Source: Rhodococcoides trifolii (GTDB taxonomy: Bacteria; Actinomycetota; Actinomycetes; Mycobacteriales; Mycobacteriaceae). Taken from it: a DNA stretch of 64,000 nucleotides. Position 1 is the first letter of the stretch. Every line of letters starts with the position of its first letter. Below are positions 29,893-40,577 of this stretch, piece by piece. The position numbers and the translations under genes are program-made. The stretch is taken from the NCBI RefSeq assembly GCF_014635345.1, contig NZ_BMCU01000002.1:1054001-1118000 (forward strand), in the 5' to 3' direction. The notes under the pieces are model-generated. The model did not search any database. It had not been told where the DNA came from and was given only the letters and a program-made list of their open reading frames with translations.

Positions 29893-30845
29893 CCTCGGAG
29901 CTCCCGTCCTGTGAGTTCGAGGAAGACGTCCTCGAGGCTGCGCTGCTCGACGCGAAGATCGGTGGCCAGCACGTTCAATCGCGCGCACCACGAGGTCACG
30001 GTGGCAAGAACCTGTGGGTCGATCGTGCCCTCGAGAAGGTAGTTTCCCGGCGACGCTTCGATCGGGTCGAACCCCTCGGGCAGAACGGTCTGCAGAAGGG
30101 TCAGATCCAGACCGGCGGGGGCGGAGAAGCGCAGTTGCCCTTCGGCGCCTCGGCTGGTCAGCTCGGTGGGAGTACCGGACGCGACGACCTTGCCGTGGTC
30201 GATGATGACCAGGTCGTCGGCGAGTTGCTCGGCTTCGTCCATGAGGTGCGTCGTCAGCAGCACGCTCACGCCGTCACGGCGAAGGGCGTCGATCAGGTCC
30301 CACACCAGCAGACGCGCCTGAGCGTCGAGTCCTGCGGTCGGCTCGTCGAGGAAGACGAGTTCGGGCCGCCCGACCAGCGCGCAGGCCAGTGACAGTCGTT
30401 GCTGCTGCCCGCCGGACAGACGGCGGTACGGGGTTCGGACCGCGTCGGTCAGACCCAGCCTCGACAGCAGCCAGGTCGGGTCGATCGGGTCGGCGGAGTA
30501 GGACGCGACGAGCCGCAACATCTCGCCGGCCCGCGAGCCGGGGTACGCGCCGCCACCCTGCAACATGACGCCGATGCGCGGGCGCAGCTGAGCGGACTGC
30601 GTGGCCGGGTCGAGACCGAGAATGCGGACATCACCCGAATCGGCGGAGACGAACCCTTCGCACATCTCGACGGTGGTGGTCTTTCCGGCGCCGTTGGGTC
30701 CGAGAAGCGCGAGGACACGCCCGCGCTCGAGTACGAGATCGAGACCGTCGACCGCCGCGACGTCGCCGTAGCTCTTGCGCACTCCGTGCAGAGCCACCGC
30801 AGGGGTCGTCACTGTGGTGGAGGAGGAGAGAGGCGGTGCGGTCAC
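29889..30845 (-). CDS. ABC transporter ATP-binding protein
   Basis: A 318-residue ATPase. Walker A GPNGAGKTTT, signature LSGGQQQRLSLA, Walker B LVFLDEPTAGLD and the H-loop TTHLMDEAEQL are intact. The C-terminal extension of about 90 residues is of the DrrA/CcmA export type. GTG 30845 overlaps the mptB stop (GTGA), giving a coupled mptB-ATPase-permease unit; a TACTCT hexamer 8 nt upstream also allows a leaderless transcript. The open frame up to 31079 lies in mptB and is not used. Confidence 0.9.
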   Translation of the reverse strand: MTAPPLSSSTTVTTPAVALHGVRKSYGDVAAVDGLDLVLERGRVLALLGPNGAGKTTTVEMCEGFVSADSGDVRILGLDPATQSAQLRPRIGVMLQGGGAYPGSRAGEMLRLVASYSADPIDPTWLLSRLGLTDAVRTPYRRLSGGQQQRLSLACALVGRPELVFLDEPTAGLDAQARLLVWDLIDALRRDGVSVLLTTHLMDEAEQLADDLVIIDHGKVVASGTPTELTSRGAEGQLRFSAPAGLDLTLLQTVLPEGFDPIEASPGNYLLEGTIDPQVLATVTSWCARLNVLATDLRVEQRSLEDVFLELTGRELRG

Positions 30846-32551
30846 AATGATCCAGAGTAGGCGCCCGACCTGGGGTGCTCCGTTTCCGCCCCGTCGGGTG
30901 TGCGCCACGGTAGATGGTTTCGGGTCACCGCTATGAGTGCGGTCACAGTCAGGATGGTGGCAATTGCCGCCTGCACGATCACGAAGGGCTGGTATTCGCT
31001 TCCGTTCGGCATCAGGATCACGCTCACGAAGGCCGAGAAACAGATCACCGGGACGCGGAACACCGGTCGCGTGGCCCACGCCGCCAACGGAGTGACAGCC
31101 CAGAGCAGGTACCAGGGCTGCACGACGGGGAACAGCAGGACGAGAGCTCCGAGCGACACGCCCAGCGCTCCGATCGGATGCAGACGGCCTCTGAGGACAG
31201 CGATCAACATTCGTAGGGCGATGACGCCGGCGACGACGGACGCGATGGGCCGGGTCAGACTCAGCACTGCTGTGGTGTGGTCACCGATTCCCAGGAGCAC
31301 GCCCGCCCGGCCGGTTCCCATACCGAGCAGAGTGGGTAAAGACATCCAGCTTCGCACCGCGCTGGCGGTGTTCAAGGTGTTCACCCAGCCGAAGCCCAGT
31401 CCACTCGCCCAACTGATCACCAACATGACGGCGGCGGCCACGCCGGCCAGCAGAGCGGCCGATGCGAGGACGGATCGGACCGTTGCACCCCACCGTCGTG
31501 CCAGGGCCATACCCACGAACCCCAGGGCGAGTAGCGACGGAATCTTGACCGTGGCGGACAGGGCGATCAGCCCGGCGCCGCCGATCAGCAGAGCGAGCGC
31601 GGGACCGCGGATCGGAGAAGCGGATTCGATAGCGCGCAAGGACAATTCGATGCCGGCAAGCATCAGTCCCAACATCAACGCTTCGTTGTGAATGCCCGCC
31701 ACGAGGTGGAACAGGAGAAGCGGGTTCGCTGCACCGAGCCACAGTGCGCCGACACTGGAGACTCGGCACCGCGCGGCGAGGCGGGGGAGCGACCATACGA
31801 TCAACGCCACGCCGGCCAGTGCCACCACACGGTGCAGAAAGATTCCGAAGACGATGTTGTCGCCGGTGAGCCAGGTGATGCCGCGGCCGATCCACAGAAA
31901 CAGCGGACCGTAGGGCGCGGGAGTGTCCCGCCAGATAGTCGGCACCGTTCGAGTCAGCACGTTGTCCAGGCCCAGCGCCTCACGTGGGCCCAGGACGTAG
32001 GGGTCGAGACCCCGTGCGGTGATCTCGCTCTGCGCCAGATACGAGTAAACGTCCTTGCTGAACATCGGCGGTGCGACCGACAACGGAACGATCCACAGCA
32101 GCAGCGTCCGGTCGAGCTGCGACCGGCTCAGGCGGCGGGGCGACCCGCCGCGGAACGATCCGACCGCGAACCGTCCGAGCATCAGCCACGACAACACCAC
32201 CATGACGGTGCCGATCATCGTCACCGACAGCGCCGACGTCGGGATCCGAGCGAAAAGTCCCAGAACACGAACGCCCTGGAGCGGGTTCTGAAGAACGGGC
32301 TGCGCACCGGCGCCGAGAGCCCCGACGGCCATCATCACCGATCCGACGGCGCCGAACAGTCGCACGTTGCGTAGAGCATTCAGTTCGGCGGAGTCGAGAC
32401 CGGGGCGGTCCGGTTCGACGTCGTTCAGTACAGCCACCGTGCCGTGCGGCCGTGAATCGTCGACACCGAGGACGCGCCGCACCTGTGTCGTTGCCCACCT
32501 TCGCGCCCGCGTCGGAGCGGAAGCACTCGAATCGGCGGCGGGTGGAGGCAC
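30842..32551 (-). CDS. mptB: alpha-(1->6)-mannopyranosyltransferase MptB-like
   Basis: A 569-residue polytopic GT-C glycosyltransferase with about a dozen hydrophobic segments. The first external loop has FSKDVYSYLAQSEITARGLDPY, with the Asp expected for polyprenyl-phosphomannose enzymes. In Corynebacteriales MptB starts the lipomannan alpha-(1->6) mannan core at the outer face of the plasma membrane. Position before sufR matches Rv1459c (from memory). GTG 32551 is 7 nt after TACGCT. The first 60 residues are cytosolic and probably disordered. Confidence 0.88.
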   Translation of the reverse strand: MPPPAADSSASAPTRARRWATTQVRRVLGVDDSRPHGTVAVLNDVEPDRPGLDSAELNALRNVRLFGAVGSVMMAVGALGAGAQPVLQNPLQGVRVLGLFARIPTSALSVTMIGTVMVVLSWLMLGRFAVGSFRGGSPRRLSRSQLDRTLLLWIVPLSVAPPMFSKDVYSYLAQSEITARGLDPYVLGPREALGLDNVLTRTVPTIWRDTPAPYGPLFLWIGRGITWLTGDNIVFGIFLHRVVALAGVALIVWSLPRLAARCRVSSVGALWLGAANPLLLFHLVAGIHNEALMLGLMLAGIELSLRAIESASPIRGPALALLIGGAGLIALSATVKIPSLLALGFVGMALARRWGATVRSVLASAALLAGVAAAVMLVISWASGLGFGWVNTLNTASAVRSWMSLPTLLGMGTGRAGVLLGIGDHTTAVLSLTRPIASVVAGVIALRMLIAVLRGRLHPIGALGVSLGALVLLFPVVQPWYLLWAVTPLAAWATRPVFRVPVICFSAFVSVILMPNGSEYQPFVIVQAAIATILTVTALIAVTRNHLPWRTPDGAETEHPRSGAYSGSL

Positions 32552-32558
32552 GTGTCGG

Positions 32559-32564
32559 AGCGTA
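32559..32564 (-). promoter_or_regulatory. candidate -10 of leaderless mptB mRNA
   Basis: TACGCT on the minus strand, 7 nt before GTG 32551. It is back to back with the sufR promoter, 74 bp from it. Confidence 0.5.
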
Positions 32565-32626
32565 AACGAACTTCGCGCTGGATCAGGCCAGGGTCCCCTT
32601 GCTGGAAGACCAGCACCAATTCCGTC

Positions 32627-32641
32627 ACACTGGTGTTGTGA
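32627..32641 (+). promoter_or_regulatory. SufR operator covering the sufR start codon
   Basis: ACACTGGTGTTGTGA fits the pattern ACACT-N5-TGTGA reported, as I recall, for mycobacterial SufR. It includes GTG 32638, and CACACT (32626-like position, 6 nt upstream of the GTG) would be the -10, so the repressor would sit on -10 and +1 together. Confidence 0.65.
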
Positions 32642-33483
32642 AAACGACAGCCGACGCGACGGACCGGTCCACCGGTCCCTCCTCTGCTGCGCCCGAGGGC
32701 CAAACTCGGTCCGCGATCGTCACCCTTCTGCTCGAGGACGGACCTGTCAGCGCGTCGGACATCGGGCTGAAGTTGGGTCTGAGTGCGGCGGGAGTTCGTC
32801 GCCACCTCGACGCGCTCATCGACGCCGGCGAAGCCCGATCCACGGTCACACCGGGACGACTGCAGAAGGGCCGCGGCCGACCGGCCAAGCTCTTCCAGCT
32901 CACCGCGACCGGTCGCTCACGTCTCGGCCATTCCTACGACGATCTCGCCGGTGCGGCCATGCGGCAGTTGCGCGAGATCGGTGGCGACGGTGCCATCGAG
33001 ACTTTTGCTCGCCGTCGCATCCAGTCCATCGTGGCCGACGTCGTACCGGCCGACCACAGCTCACCCGATTCGGTCGAAGCCACCGCAGACGCGATCTCGC
33101 AGGCTCTGACCGACGCCGGATTCGCGGCGTCGACGCGCCACGTGGGTACCGGCGTCCAGATCTGCCAGCATCACTGCCCGGTGTCGCACGTGGCATCGGA
33201 GTTTCCCGAGTTGTGCACCGCCGAGCGCGAGGCGTTCGCCGAACTCCTCGGAACGCACGTGCAGCGGCTGGCCACGATCGCCAACGGCGACTGTGCATGC
33301 ACCACTCACGTACCGCTCGCCACAACCGAGCTCGGCATTCCCTCGGCCGAATCGAATATCCACGTCGGGTCCAGCGTTGTACCCGACAGCAGTAGTTCCA
33401 CCGCACCGAACCGGCGCTCAGCCTCGCGTCGGATCTCGTACAGCCTCGAGTCGCAGCAACGCCTCCGGAAGGAGCACGCATGA
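32638..33483 (+). CDS. sufR: SufR iron-sulfur cluster-sensing repressor
   Basis: A 281-residue ArsR/DeoR-like winged helix protein that represses the suf operon. The DNA-binding domain ([25 protein letters not shown]) is near residues 40-65. Cys176, Cys180, Cys193, Cys219 and Cys221 lie in [18 protein letters not shown] and GDCACTTH, the region that binds the Fe-S cluster in this family. GTG 32638 is chosen because it lies in the operator and 6 nt after a -10-like hexamer. The stop overlaps the sufB ATG. The last 45 residues after THVPL are Ser-rich and look unstructured. Confidence 0.92.
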   Translation: MKTTADATDRSTGPSSAAPEGQTRSAIVTLLLEDGPVSASDIGLKLGLSAAGVRRHLDALIDAGEARSTVTPGRLQKGRGRPAKLFQLTATGRSRLGHSYDDLAGAAMRQLREIGGDGAIETFARRRIQSIVADVVPADHSSPDSVEATADAISQALTDAGFAASTRHVGTGVQICQHHCPVSHVASEFPELCTAEREAFAELLGTHVQRLATIANGDCACTTHVPLATTELGIPSAESNIHVGSSVVPDSSSSTAPNRRSASRRISYSLESQQRLRKEHA

Positions 33484-34943
33484 CCGTCACACCAGATCAG
33501 GTGACACCCCCGGTATCGACAATCCCGGCAGCTCCGTTGACCCAGGACGAAACCATCGCCTCCCTGGGCACCTACGGATACGGCTGGTCGGACTCCGACG
33601 CCGCCGGCGCCAGCGCCACGCGTGGGCTGTCCGAAGCTGTCGTGCGCGACATCTCGCAGAAGAAGAGCGAGTCCGAGTGGATGCTCGAGACGCGCCTCAA
33701 GGCACTCAAGACCTTCGATCGCAAGCCCATGCCGAACTGGGGTTCCAATCTCGACGGCATCGACTTCGACAACATCAAGTACTTCGTGCGCTCGAGCGAG
33801 AAGCAGGCGGCCACTTGGGACGACCTGCCCGCCGACATCAAGAACACGTACGACCGACTCGGCATCCCCGAAGCCGAGAAGCAGCGCCTGGTGTCCGGCG
33901 TCGCGGCTCAGTACGAGTCCGAGGTTGTTTACCACTCGATCCGTGAGGACCTCGAGGAGCAGGGTGTCATCTTCATGGACACCGACACCGGCCTCAAGGA
34001 GCACCCGGAGATCTTCAAGGAGTACTTCGGCTCGGTCATCCCGGCCGGTGACAACAAGTTCTCCGCACTGAACACCGCGGTGTGGTCGGGTGGCTCGTTC
34101 ATCTACGTCCCGCCGGGCGTCCACGTCGACATCCCGCTGCAGGCGTACTTCCGCATCAACACCGAGAACATGGGCCAGTTCGAGCGGACCCTGATCATCG
34201 TCGACGAAGGTGCGTACGTGCACTACGTCGAGGGGTGCACCGCACCGATCTACAAGTCGGATTCGCTGCACTCGGCGGTCGTCGAGATCATCGTCAAGAA
34301 GGGCGGGCGTTGCCGCTACACGACCATCCAGAACTGGTCGAACAACGTCTACAACCTGGTGACCAAGCGTGCGAAGGCCGAAGAAGGCGCCACCATGGAG
34401 TGGATCGACGGCAACATCGGTTCCAAGGTCACCATGAAGTACCCGGCGGTCTGGATGACCGGCGAGCACGCCAAGGGTGAGGTTCTGTCCGTCGCGTTCG
34501 CCGGCGAAGGCCAGCACCAGGACACCGGTTCGAAGATGCTGCACCTCGCGCCGAACACGTCGTCGAACATCGTCAGCAAGTCCGTCGCCCGTGGCGGTGG
34601 CCGCACCTCGTACCGCGGTCTGATTCAGATCAACAAGGGTGCGCACGGGTCACGCTCGACCGTGAAGTGCGACGCGTTGCTGGTGGACCAGATCAGCCGC
34701 AGTGACACGTACCCGTACGTGGACATCCGCGAGGACGACGTCACGATGGGGCACGAGGCCACCGTCTCGAAGGTCAGCGACGATCAGCTGTTCTACCTGA
34801 TGAGTCGCGGCATGACCGAGGACGAGGCCATGGCCATGGTGGTGCGCGGCTTCGTCGAGCCCATCGCCAAGGAACTGCCGATGGAGTACGCGCTCGAGCT
34901 GAACCGTCTCATCGAGCTTCAGATGGAAGGGTCGGTGGGCTAG
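33480..34943 (+). CDS. sufB: Fe-S cluster assembly scaffold SufB
   Basis: A 487-residue beta-helix scaffold of the SufBC2D complex. [34 protein letters not shown], and the C-terminal FLMSRG-like [20 protein letters not shown] motif identify it. No intein is present, unlike SufB (Rv1461) of M. tuberculosis, which carries one. Overlaps sufR by ATGA and is 5 bp from sufD. The whole sufR-B-D-C-S-U-T order is that of mycobacteria, where it is the main Fe-S system. Confidence 0.97.
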   Translation: MTVTPDQVTPPVSTIPAAPLTQDETIASLGTYGYGWSDSDAAGASATRGLSEAVVRDISQKKSESEWMLETRLKALKTFDRKPMPNWGSNLDGIDFDNIKYFVRSSEKQAATWDDLPADIKNTYDRLGIPEAEKQRLVSGVAAQYESEVVYHSIREDLEEQGVIFMDTDTGLKEHPEIFKEYFGSVIPAGDNKFSALNTAVWSGGSFIYVPPGVHVDIPLQAYFRINTENMGQFERTLIIVDEGAYVHYVEGCTAPIYKSDSLHSAVVEIIVKKGGRCRYTTIQNWSNNVYNLVTKRAKAEEGATMEWIDGNIGSKVTMKYPAVWMTGEHAKGEVLSVAFAGEGQHQDTGSKMLHLAPNTSSNIVSKSVARGGGRTSYRGLIQINKGAHGSRSTVKCDALLVDQISRSDTYPYVDIREDDVTMGHEATVSKVSDDQLFYLMSRGMTEDEAMAMVVRGFVEPIAKELPMEYALELNRLIELQMEGSVG

Positions 34944-34948
34944 CACCT

Positions 34949-36148
34949 ATGACATCCGGAGTCGAAGGCGCAGTAGCGTCCGAAAACACAGTGTCCGAGA
35001 ACAAGAGGGACATTGTCGCCAACAAGGGCGCACAGTTCACCTCGTTCGACGTGAACGCGTTCGAGATCCCGTCGGGCCGCGACGAGATCTGGCGGTTCAC
35101 CCCGCTGCGTCGTCTGCGCGGCCTGCACGACGGTTCCGCCGTCGCCGACGGCACCGCAGCGGTGTCCGTGTCGCAGAGCCCGTCCGTCACCGTCGAGGTC
35201 GTCGGTCGCGACGACTCGCGACTCGGCACTGCCGGTGTCCCGATGGATCGTGTTGCGGCGCAGGCATACACGTCGTTCACCGAAGCCACCGTGGTGACCG
35301 TCGCCAAGGACGCCGAACTCGCCGAGCCCGTCATCGTGTCGGTCGACGGACCAGGTGAGGGCCTCACCGCGTACGGCCACATCCAGATTCGGGTGGAGGC
35401 GTTCGCAACCGCGACCGTCGTCCTCGAACAGCGCGGAAGCGGCACCTACGCGGAGAACGTCGAGTTCGTCGTCGCCGACGGCGCACAACTCGTGGTCGTC
35501 GCTCTCCAGGAATGGGCCGACGATGCCGTGCACGTTGCTGCGCACCACGCTCTGGTGGGTCGCGACGCCACGCTGCGCTACTTCTCGGTGAGCTTGGGCG
35601 GCGACCTCGTCCGCCTGACTCCCGTGGTCAAGTTCGCCGGACCCGGCGGCGACGCGGACCTTCAGGGTCTGTATTTCGCCGACGACGGTCAGCACCTCGA
35701 ACAGCGTCTGCTCGTCGATCACTCGGCGCCGCACTGCAAGTCGAACGTGGTGTACAAGGGTGCGCTGCAAGGCGATCCGACGTCGAAGAAGCCCGACACG
35801 CACACGGTGTGGATCGGCGACGTCGTCATTCGCGCGGCCGCCGAGGCAACCGAGACGTTCGAGCTCAACCGCAACCTGATCCTCACGGACGGTGCGCGCG
35901 CCGATTCGGTACCGAACCTCGAGATCGAGACCGGTGAGATCGTGGGGGCCGGACACGCCAGTGCCACAGGCCGTTTCGACGACGAGCAACTGTTCTATCT
36001 CCGCGCCCGCGGCATTCCGGAAGACGTTGCGCGGCGTCTGGTGGTGCGGGGGTTCTTCCACGAGATCATCCAGAAGATTCCCGTGCCGGCCATTCGCGAG
36101 CGGCTCGAAACCGCCGTCGAAGCCGAACTCGCCCTCACCGGCGTCTGA
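34949..36148 (+). CDS. sufD: Fe-S cluster assembly protein SufD
   Basis: A 399-residue SufB paralogue completing the scaffold complex. IWRFTPLRRLRGLHDG lies at the N-terminus, SAPHCKSNVVYKGAL and HTVWIGDVVIR in the beta-helix, and YLRARGIPEDVARRLVVRGFF at the C-terminus (quoted in part). The first 25 residues are variable. ATG 34949 is 5 bp downstream of the sufB stop. Confidence 0.96.
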   Translation: MTSGVEGAVASENTVSENKRDIVANKGAQFTSFDVNAFEIPSGRDEIWRFTPLRRLRGLHDGSAVADGTAAVSVSQSPSVTVEVVGRDDSRLGTAGVPMDRVAAQAYTSFTEATVVTVAKDAELAEPVIVSVDGPGEGLTAYGHIQIRVEAFATATVVLEQRGSGTYAENVEFVVADGAQLVVVALQEWADDAVHVAAHHALVGRDATLRYFSVSLGGDLVRLTPVVKFAGPGGDADLQGLYFADDGQHLEQRLLVDHSAPHCKSNVVYKGALQGDPTSKKPDTHTVWIGDVVIRAAAEATETFELNRNLILTDGARADSVPNLEIETGEIVGAGHASATGRFDDEQLFYLRARGIPEDVARRLVVRGFFHEIIQKIPVPAIRERLETAVEAELALTGV

Positions 36149-36175
36149 TTTTTCGCCACAACGCAAAGGAAGTTC

Positions 36176-38202
<2,027 letters not shown>

Positions 38203-38205
38203 ACC

Positions 38206-38673
38206 GTGCGGATGGAACAGATGTATCAAGAGGTGATCCTCGATCACTACAAGCATCCGCACGGTCGCGGTCTGCGCGAACCGTTCGGTGCCGAAGTTCA
38301 TCACGTCAACCCGACGTGCGGCGACGAGGTGACGCTGCGCGTGCAGATCGAGAACGGCATCGTCACCGACGTCTCGTACGACGGGCAGGGTTGCTCGATC
38401 AGCCAGGCGTCCACGTCGGTGCTGACCGACCAGGTGACCGGACTGTCCGTCACCGAGGCGATGGCGACGGTCGACGCGTTCAACGCGATGATCGGCAGCC
38501 GCGGAACTGTCGAGGGTGACGAAGACGTGATCGGAGACGGCATCGCCTTCGCGGGTGTCTCGAAATACCCGGCGCGGGTCAAGTGCGCGCTGCTTGGCTG
38601 GATGGCGTTCAAGGACGCCACCCTGCAAACTTTCACGGTAGACGAGCTCGACCTGACCGGAGGACAGAAATGA
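38206..38673 (+). CDS. sufU: SUF system sulfur acceptor SufU
   Basis: A 155-residue zinc-binding sulfurtransferase partner of SufS. Cys38 (NPTCGDEV), Cys63 (GQGCSIS) and Cys127 (RVKCALLGW) are the conserved ligands, with the insertion typical of SufU rather than IscU. GTG 38206 is 3 bp after sufS; ATG 38212 is an equally plausible start. Overlaps sufT by ATGA. Confidence 0.94.
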   Translation: MRMEQMYQEVILDHYKHPHGRGLREPFGAEVHHVNPTCGDEVTLRVQIENGIVTDVSYDGQGCSISQASTSVLTDQVTGLSVTEAMATVDAFNAMIGSRGTVEGDEDVIGDGIAFAGVSKYPARVKCALLGWMAFKDATLQTFTVDELDLTGGQK

Positions 38674-39005
38674 CCGACACACCCACCACCGACAACGTGC
38701 TGGAAGACCTCGAAGAGGCGATGCGTGACGTCGTCGACCCCGAGCTCGGGATCAACGTCGTCGACCTCGGCCTGGTCTACGGCATGAGCATCGACGACGA
38801 CGCCGTCGTGACGATGGACATGACCCTGACTTCCGCCGCGTGCCCGCTGACGGACGTGATCGAGGACCAGTCGCGCACCGCCTTGGTGCGGAGCGGTTTG
38901 GCCAACGAGCTGAAGATCAACTGGGTCTGGATGCCGCCCTGGGGTCCGGACAAGATCACCGACGACGGGCGTGAGCAGCTGCGGGCGCTCGGCTTCACCA
39001 TCTGA
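38670..39005 (+). CDS. sufT: SufT/MIP18-family Fe-S maturation protein
   Basis: A 111-residue DUF59 protein. LEEAMRDVVDPELGINVVDLGLVYG and the SAACPLTDVIEDQ segment with the conserved Cys are family signatures. SufT supports Fe-S protein maturation under high demand in other bacteria. The ATG 38670 overlaps the sufU stop, so it ends the classical suf operon; an in-frame extension to 38583 lies in sufU. Confidence 0.94.
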   Translation: MTDTPTTDNVLEDLEEAMRDVVDPELGINVVDLGLVYGMSIDDDAVVTMDMTLTSAACPLTDVIEDQSRTALVRSGLANELKINWVWMPPWGPDKITDDGREQLRALGFTI

Positions 39006-39010
39006 CGCAG

Positions 39011-39628
39011 GTGGACAACGCTCTTCTCGATTCGACCCGTCGGGCGCTTCACGCCGTCGCCGAACGTTTGATCGCCGGTCCGCAGTACGCCCAGTCGGGA
39101 ACGATCCGGCTCGCGGTCAGCCCCCGTGGTTTCGGCGGTGTCTCGTCCTCGACCTCGGTCGACGGGACGGACCTCGTGACATCGAGTGGGCGCACACCGA
39201 TCTCGGGTTCGATCGCGAGCACGGCCGCAGCGGCCGGTATCCGCGCGGTGGCGCCCTCGCTGTACGAGCCGACCGCCGAGCTCGGCGACGACGACGCGCT
39301 CGAGTTGGATCCGGAATGCGCCACACTCATCGCCAACTGGCTCGAGCAGGGCGATAGAGCGCTGCGTGCATTCGCACCCGACGAGACTCCCGTGCTGTGG
39401 CCCGAGCATTTCGACCTTGCCGTGAGCGTGGGGGAGGTGACCTTCGGTGTCTCGCCAGGCGACGCGTCGTCGCCTCGCCCGTACGCCTACGTTTCGCCTT
39501 GGACCCCGCGTACCGGGTCGTTCTGGAACGCGTCCTTCGGCGCCGCTAGGTCCATCGACGAGGTGGGCGAGAAGGGTGCGCTCGCCGACTTCTTCCAGCG
39601 CGGACGCGCCAAGGCTGCGTCCGACTAG
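39011..39628 (+). CDS. conserved hypothetical protein after sufT
   Basis: A 205-residue protein, GTG start 5 bp after sufT and hence in the suf transcript. No signal peptide or membrane helix. It is acidic in the middle (ELGDDDALELD) and Trp/Tyr-rich near the end (YAYVSPWTPRTGSFWNASFG), like the fold of actinobacterial hypothetical proteins of about this size that I cannot name. A single Cys near residue 104 does not suggest an Fe-S site. The stop is 1 bp from the ku stop on the other strand. Function unknown. Confidence 0.7.
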   Translation: MDNALLDSTRRALHAVAERLIAGPQYAQSGTIRLAVSPRGFGGVSSSTSVDGTDLVTSSGRTPISGSIASTAAAAGIRAVAPSLYEPTAELGDDDALELDPECATLIANWLEQGDRALRAFAPDETPVLWPEHFDLAVSVGEVTFGVSPGDASSPRPYAYVSPWTPRTGSFWNASFGAARSIDEVGEKGALADFFQRGRAKAASD

Positions 39629-39629
39629 C

Positions 39630-40577
39630 TCACGCGCTCTTCTGATCGGCCTTCTTCGCAGCCGCTTTCTTGGCGGGGGCCTTCTTCGCGGGAGCCTTCT
39701 TGGCCGGAGCTTTCTTTGCGGCGGCCTTCTTCGCCGGCGCCTTCTCGGTTGCGGCGCTGGTGTTTCCGCTCGTCTTGGTGTTGCGGCCGGCCGCCTCCAC
39801 ACTGCGCTGCAGCGCCGCAACGAGATCGACCACCTCGGCGTCTTCGCCCGAGTCGTCGGAGTCGTCGCGTTCGGCGTGCACGACTTTCTCGCCGCCGTTC
39901 TCGATCGTCTCCTCCAGCATCTTGCGCAGGTCGATCTGGTAGTCGTCGGTGAATTCGGTCGGATCGAAGTCCGAGGACATGCTCTCCACGAGCGTCGACG
40001 CCATCTTCAGCTCCTGCGGGCGCGGCTTCGGAGCGTCGTCGAGAGAACCGAACTCCGCGGCGCGAACCTCGTCCGGCCAGAGCAGAGTCTGGATCACCAA
40101 CACGTCGTCGCGCACGCGTAGCGCCGCCAGTCGTGTCTTCTGCCGGAGGGTGAAATGCACCAACGCCGTGCGCTCGGTGTCGTCCAGCGTCTCGCGCAGC
40201 AGGACGTACGCCTTCGGTGACGCGGAATCGGGTTCGAGAAAGTAGCTCTTGTCGTAGAGGATCGGGTCGATCTGGTCCGTCGGAACGAACTCCAACACCG
40301 GGATCTCGTGTTTCTCGGCCGCGGGGAGCTTCGCGAAATCGTCGTCCGTCAGCACGACCCGATCACCGTCCGGCGACTCGTACGCCTTGTCGATGTCCGC
40401 GAACTGCACCGATTCCCCGCACACGGAACATTTGCGGTCGTACTTGATGCGGCCGCCGTCCTTGCCGTGCACCTGGTGGAATTTGATGTCGTGGTCCTCG
40501 GTCGCGGTGTACACCTTCACCGGGACGTTCACGAGACCGAAGGCGATGGAGCCTTTCCAGATTGACCGCATGGTCAC
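39630..40577 (-). CDS. ku: non-homologous end-joining protein Ku
   Basis: A 315-residue bacterial Ku that binds double-strand break ends and recruits LigD. RSIWKGSIAFGLVNVPVKVY opens the core, CSVCGE follows, and EFVPTDQIDPILYDKSYFLEP is characteristic. The last 40 residues are a lysine-alanine-proline tail of repeated PAKKA/AAKKA units, likely DNA binding. GTG 40577 overlaps the crtL stop (GTGA); ATG 40571 is the alternative start that matches other Ku proteins. No ligD is in the window. Confidence 0.95.
   Translation of the reverse strand: MTMRSIWKGSIAFGLVNVPVKVYTATEDHDIKFHQVHGKDGGRIKYDRKCSVCGESVQFADIDKAYESPDGDRVVLTDDDFAKLPAAEKHEIPVLEFVPTDQIDPILYDKSYFLEPDSASPKAYVLLRETLDDTERTALVHFTLRQKTRLAALRVRDDVLVIQTLLWPDEVRAAEFGSLDDAPKPRPQELKMASTLVESMSSDFDPTEFTDDYQIDLRKMLEETIENGGEKVVHAERDDSDDSGEDAEVVDLVAALQRSVEAAGRNTKTSGNTSAATEKAPAKKAAAKKAPAKKAPAKKAPAKKAAAKKADQKSA

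Noticed and set aside
30854-30859. TACTCT as a promoter for the ABC ATPase gene
   Set aside because: The spacing (8 nt) fits, but the gene also overlaps mptB by GTGA, which is enough to explain its expression; kept only as a remark in the gene entry.
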